Of a DNA stretch of 64,000 nt, positions 60,413 to 64,000 are shown in pieces. Origin of the DNA: Haliclystus octoradiatus (Eukaryota > Cnidaria > Staurozoa > Stauromedusae > Haliclystidae); assembly GCA_916610825.1 (NCBI GenBank), contig OU744446.1:21895223-21959222 (forward strand). The letters run 5' to 3'. Within the stretch, counting starts at the first letter, position 1, and each line of letters begins with the position of its first letter. The translations under genes and the position numbers were made by a program. Below the pieces are notes generated by a model that saw nothing but the letters and a program-made list of their open reading frames with translations, did no database searches and had not been told where the DNA came from.

Positions 60413-61190
60413 TCCCATGGGAATTAGGCATTGTTCTTGGTCATTTTGAACTGTTTTTGTCAAATTTGAATTCCCATGGGAATTAGGCATTGTATTTCGT
60501 CATTTCGAATTCCCATGCCAATAAGGCATTGTTTTTGGTCATTTTGAACTGTTTTTGTCAAATTTGAATTCCCATGGTAATTAGGGATTGTTCTTGGTCA
60601 TTTCTAATTCCCATTGGAATTAGGCATTGCTCTTGGTCATTTTGGACTGTTTTTGTTATATTTTAATTCCAATGAGAATTTTGCATTGTTTTTGGTCATT
60701 TCCAATTCCCATGGGAATTAGGCATTGTTTTTGGTAATTTTCGACTGTTTTTGTCAAATTTGAATTACCATGGGAAGTAGACATTATTTTACTCATTTCA
60801 AATTCCCATGGCAATTAGGCATTGTTGTTGGTCATTTTGGACTGTGTTTGTCAAACTTGAATTATTATGGTAATAAGGCATTGTTTTTGGTCATTTGCAT
60901 TCCCATGGGAATTAGACATTGTTCTTGGTTATTTCATTTTCCCATTGGAATTAGGGATTGCTCTTGGTAATTTTGAACTGTTTTTGTCCTATTTGAATTC
61001 CGATGGGAATTAGGCATTGTTCTTGGTCATTTTGGAATGTTTTTGTCAAACTTGAATTCCTATGGGAATTAGGCATTGTTCTTGGTCATTTTTAACTGTT
61101 TTTGTCAAAATTTAATTTTCAAGGGAATTAGTCATTGTTTTTGGTTATTTCGAATTCCTAAGGGAATTACGCATTGTTCTTGGTCATTTT
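59957..61190 (+). repeat. Diverged-family HOR, copy A (1,234 bp)
   Basis: From GAACTATCTTTGCCAC at 59957 to its recurrence at 61191. It includes a second GAACTATC monomer about 96 bp in, CGAATGCCTATGGG at 60212, GGGAAGTAGACATT near 60773 and GAATTATTATGG near 60856. It lacks the 137 bp (one long and two short monomers, with GATTTTTCAAGG) found in copy B. Confidence 0.78.
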
Positions 61191-62952
61191 GAACTATCTT
61201 TGCCACATTTGAATTCCCATGGCAATGAGACATTGTTTTTCGTGATTTCGAGTTCCCATGGGAATTAGGCATTGTTCTTGGTCATTTTGAACTATCTTTG
61301 CCACATTTGAATTCCCATGGCAATGAGGCATTGTTTTTCGTGATTTCGAGTTCCCATGGGAATTAAGCATTGTTCCTTGTCATTTTAAAGTGTTTTTTGT
61401 CAAATTTGAATTCCCATAGGACTTAGGCATTGTTTTTGGTCATTTCGAATGCCTATGGGAATTAGGGACTGTTCTTGGTCATTTTGAATTGTTTTTGTGA
61501 AAATTGAATTCCCATTTGAATTAGGCAGTGTTTTTGGTTAATTCCAATTCCCAAAGGAATTAGGCATTGTTCTTGGTTGATTCGAACTATCTTTGCCACA
61601 TTTGAATTCCAATGGCAATGAGGCATTGTTTTTGGTAATTTTGAGTTCCCATAGGAATTAGGCATTGTTCTTGGTCATTTTGAACTGTTTTTTCGAAATT
61701 GATTTTTCAAGGGAATTAGGCATTGTTTTTCGTTATTTCAAATTCCCAAGGGACTTAGGCATTGTTTTTGGTCATTTCGAATGCCCATGGGAATTACGGA
61801 TTGTTCTTGGTCATTTTGAACTGTTTTTGTCAAATTTGAATTCCCATGGGAATTAGGCATTGTATTTCGTCATTTCGAATTCCCATGCGAATTAGGCATT
61901 GTTCTTGGTCATTTTGAACTGTTTTTGTCAAATTTGAATTCCCATGGTAATTAGGGATTGTTCTTGGTCATTTCTAATTCCCATGGGAATTAGGCATTGC
62001 TCTTGGTCATTTTGGACTATTTTTGTTAGACTTTAATTCCAATGAGAATTTTGAATTGTTTTTGGTCATTTCCAATTCCCATGGGAATTAGGAATTGTTT
62101 TTGGTAATTTTCGACTGTTTTTGTCAAATTTGATTTACCATGGGAAGTAGACATTATTTTAGTCATTTCGAGTTCCCATGGCAATTAGGCATTGTTCTTG
62201 GTCATTTTGGACTGTTTTTGTCAAACTTGAATTATTATGGTAATAGGGCATTGTTTTTGGTCATTTCGCATTCCCATGGGAATTAGACATTGTTCTTGGT
62301 TATTTCATTTTCCCATGGGAATTAGGGATTGTTCTTGGTCAATTTGAACTGTTTTTGTCAAATTTGAATTACGATGGGAATTAGGCATTGTAATTGGTGA
62401 TTTAGGACTATTTTTATCAAATTTGAATTCCTATGGGAATTAGACATTGTTTTTGGTCATTTTGAATTCCCATGGGAGTTAGGCATTGTTCTTGGTCATT
62501 TTGGACTGTATTTGTTATATTTGAATTCCCATGAGAATTTGGCATTGTTTTTAGTCATTTTGAAACACCACGGGAATTAGGCATTGTTCTTGGTTATATT
62601 GAACTGTTTTTGTCAAACTTGAATTTCGATGGTATTTAGGCATTGTTTTTGGTCATTTTGAATTCCCATGGGAGTTAGGCATTGTTTTTTGTCATTTTGA
62701 ACTGTTTTTGTCAAATTTGAATTAAAATGGGAAGTAGACATTATTTTAGTCATTTCGAATTCCCATGGGAATTAGGCATTGTTCTTGGTCGTTTTGGACT
62801 ATTTTTGTCAAACTTGATCTCCTATTGGAATTAGGAATTGTTCTTGGTCATTTTTAACTGTGTTTGTCAAAATTGAATTTTCAAGGGAATTAGTCATTGT
62901 TTTTGGATATTTCGAATTCCCAAGGGAATTAGGCATTGTTCTTGGTCATTTT
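61191..62952 (+). repeat. Diverged-family HOR, copy B (1,762 bp)
   Basis: The longest copy. Anchors are CGAATGCCTATGGG at 61446, CGAATGCCCATGGG at 61778, GGGAAGTAGACATT near 62142, and a second GGGAAGTAGACATT near 62731. The stretch about 62390-62850 has no clear match in copy A and may be an internal duplication. It shows base changes such as GAATTAAAATGGG and GAAACACCACGGG. Confidence 0.78.
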
Positions 62953-64000
62953 GAACTATCTTTGCCACATTTGAATTCCCAAGCCAATGAGGCATTGTTT
63001 TTCGTCATTTCGAGTTCCTATGGGAATTAGGCATTGTTCCTTGTCATTTTAAAGTGTTTTTTGTCAAATTTGAATTCCCATAGGACTTAGGCATTGTTTT
63101 TGGTCATTTCGAATGCCTATGGGAATTAGGGACTGTTCTTGGTCATTTTAAACTGTTTTTGTGAAAATTGAATTCCCATTTGAATTAGGCAGTGTTTTTG
63201 GTTAATTCGAATTCCCAAAGGAATTAGGCATTGTTCTTGGTTGATTTGAACTATCTTTGCCACATTTGAATTCCAATGGCAATGAGGCATTGTTTTTGGT
63301 AATTTTGAACTGTTTTTGTCGAACTTGATTTTTCAAGGGAATAAGGCATTGTTTTTGGTTATTTCAAATTCCCAAGGGACTTAGGCATTGTTTTTGGTCA
63401 TTTCGAATGCCCATGGGAATAAGGGATTGTTCTTGGTCATTTTGAACTGTTTTTGTCAAATTTGAATTCCCATGGGAATTAGGCATTGTATTTCGTTATT
63501 TCGAATTCCCATGCAAATTAGGCATTGTTCTTGGTCATTTTGAACTGTTTTTTTCAAATTTGAATTCTCATGGTAATTAGGGATTGTTCTTGGTCATTTC
63601 TAATTCCCATGGGAATTAGGCATTGCTCTTGGTCATTTTGGACTGTTTTTGTTATATTTTAATTCCAATGAGAATTTTGCATTGTTTTTGGTCATTTCCA
63701 ATTCCCATGGAACTTAGGCATTGTTTTTGGTAATTTTCGACTGTTTTTGTCAAATTTGAATTACCATGGGAAGTAGACATTATTTTACTCATTTCGAATT
63801 CCCATGGCAATTAGGCATTGTTCTTGGTTATTTTGGACTGTTTTTGTCAAACTTGAATTATTATGGTAATAAGGCATTGTTTTTGGTCATTTGCATTCCC
63901 ATGGGAATGAGACATTGTTCTTGGTTATTTCATTTTCCCATTGGAATTGGGGATTGTTCTTGGTAATTTTGAACTGTTTTTGTCCTATTTGAATTCCCAT
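62953..64000 (+). repeat. Diverged-family HOR, copy C (cut by window edge)
   Basis: Starts with a single GAACTATC monomer; the 98-bp pair seen in copies A and B is reduced by one. Anchors are CGAATGCCTATGGG at 63110 and CGAATGCCCATGGG at 63404. The offset to copy B drops from 1,664 to 1,626 between them, matching loss of one 39-bp monomer near 63300. Confidence 0.78.

Larger units (their letters stand above)
59949..64000 (+). repeat. Diverged satellite: 59-bp and 39-bp monomers with ATG-centred palindrome
   Basis: Long monomers (59 bp) read GGTCATTTTGAACTG, TTTTTGTCAAATTTG, then AATTCCCATGGGAATT and AGGCATTGTTCTT. Short ones (39 bp) go straight from GGTCATTTCG to the core. Long plus short gives a 98-bp dimer in much of the region, though the alternation is irregular. 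Monomers differ from each other much more than in the main array, and cores vary (CCCAAGGG, CCAATGAG, CCATGGTA). The array runs off the right edge of the window. Confidence 0.93.

Noticed and set aside
1535..61665. Many minus-strand open frames of 64-76 codons with a 39-residue period (MLNSQGNSNFTK-like)
   Set aside because: They occur only where a 59-bp and a 58-bp monomer are adjacent (117 bp = 39 codons), which keeps the frame open; elsewhere the 59-bp period shifts frame and stops appear. The same peptide recurs wherever that monomer pair does, changing only with the monomer variants. No start context, splice signal or codon-level conservation is visible.
60770..63966. Plus-strand open frames of 63-66 codons in the diverged family (60770, 61665, 63766)
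   Set aside because: They read through satellite monomers in repeated frames, and the similar pair at 60770 and 63766 is explained by HOR copies. Nothing resembles a known domain.
1..64000. Iteron-type plasmid or phage replication origin
   Set aside because: Iterons are short clusters next to a rep gene. Here there is 64 kb of repeat with HOR structure and no gene.
1..64000. Match to a named published satellite, such as the 59-bp FokI repeats of Vicia faba
   Set aside because: The unit length agrees, but the FokI recognition sequence GGATG is absent from the consensus, and I cannot confirm any match from the sequence alone.
1..64000. tRNA, rRNA or small structured RNA genes
   Set aside because: No tRNA-like arm pattern or rRNA core sequence was seen. 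The only hairpin potential is the repeated 16-bp dyad.

Overview
The whole 64 kb is satellite DNA. I found no protein-coding gene, RNA gene, transposon or unique sequence. It is a head-to-tail array of an AT-rich monomer of about 59 bp (consensus about 32% GC), with every monomer in the same orientation. By length there are roughly 1,000 copies. This suggests a large eukaryotic heterochromatic block (centromeric, pericentromeric or subtelomeric) from a long-read assembly. I do not recognise the monomer, and the sequence gives no firm clue to the taxon.

Layout. Positions 1-58815 are one family, the 59-bp satellite. Its core is the dyad AATTCCC-TT-GGGAATT, flanked by GAGCTGTTTTTG upstream and AAGCATTGTTTTAGGTCA downstream. 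Positions 58816-59279 are a related but diverged family whose core is the perfect palindrome AATTCCCATGGGAATT. Positions 59280-59948 return to the first family, and 59949-64000 are the diverged family again. The re-entry comes from an apparently error-free 1,133-bp tandem duplication spanning the family boundary (58147-59279 and 59280-60412).

Inside the main family, diagnostic monomers recur in a fixed order and form higher-order repeats (HORs). The best landmark is a monomer reading GCTGTTTATG. Two monomers later a 65-bp monomer carries an extra TTTTGG. Landmark spacings fit 59n+5 within 1-2 bp: 477, 535, 595, 713, 1186, 1244, 1481 and 1540 bp (8, 9, 10, 12, 20, 21, 25 and 26 monomers). The 26-mer contains an internal duplication of 8 monomers, and the 20-mer is the form without it. 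Other repeat types are a 1,414-bp 24-mer without the 65-bp monomer (10.1-12.7 kb), a 2.40/2.34-kb repeat with a 39-bp short monomer (18.6-25.6 kb), a 3.9-4.0-kb super-repeat (38-49 kb), and a roughly 1-kb cassette recurring 12.4-12.8 kb apart.

The diverged family mixes 59-bp long and 39-bp short monomers, the short being the long minus about 20 bp. Eleven 39-bp monomers of the same reduced architecture also sit inside the main array, linking the two families.

The short open frames in the window are by-products of the periodicity and are not annotated as genes. If the array has a function, it is structural: dyad and cruciform potential, phased A/T tracts, and three monomers equalling 177 bp, close to a nucleosome repeat. 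All functional statements are inference.
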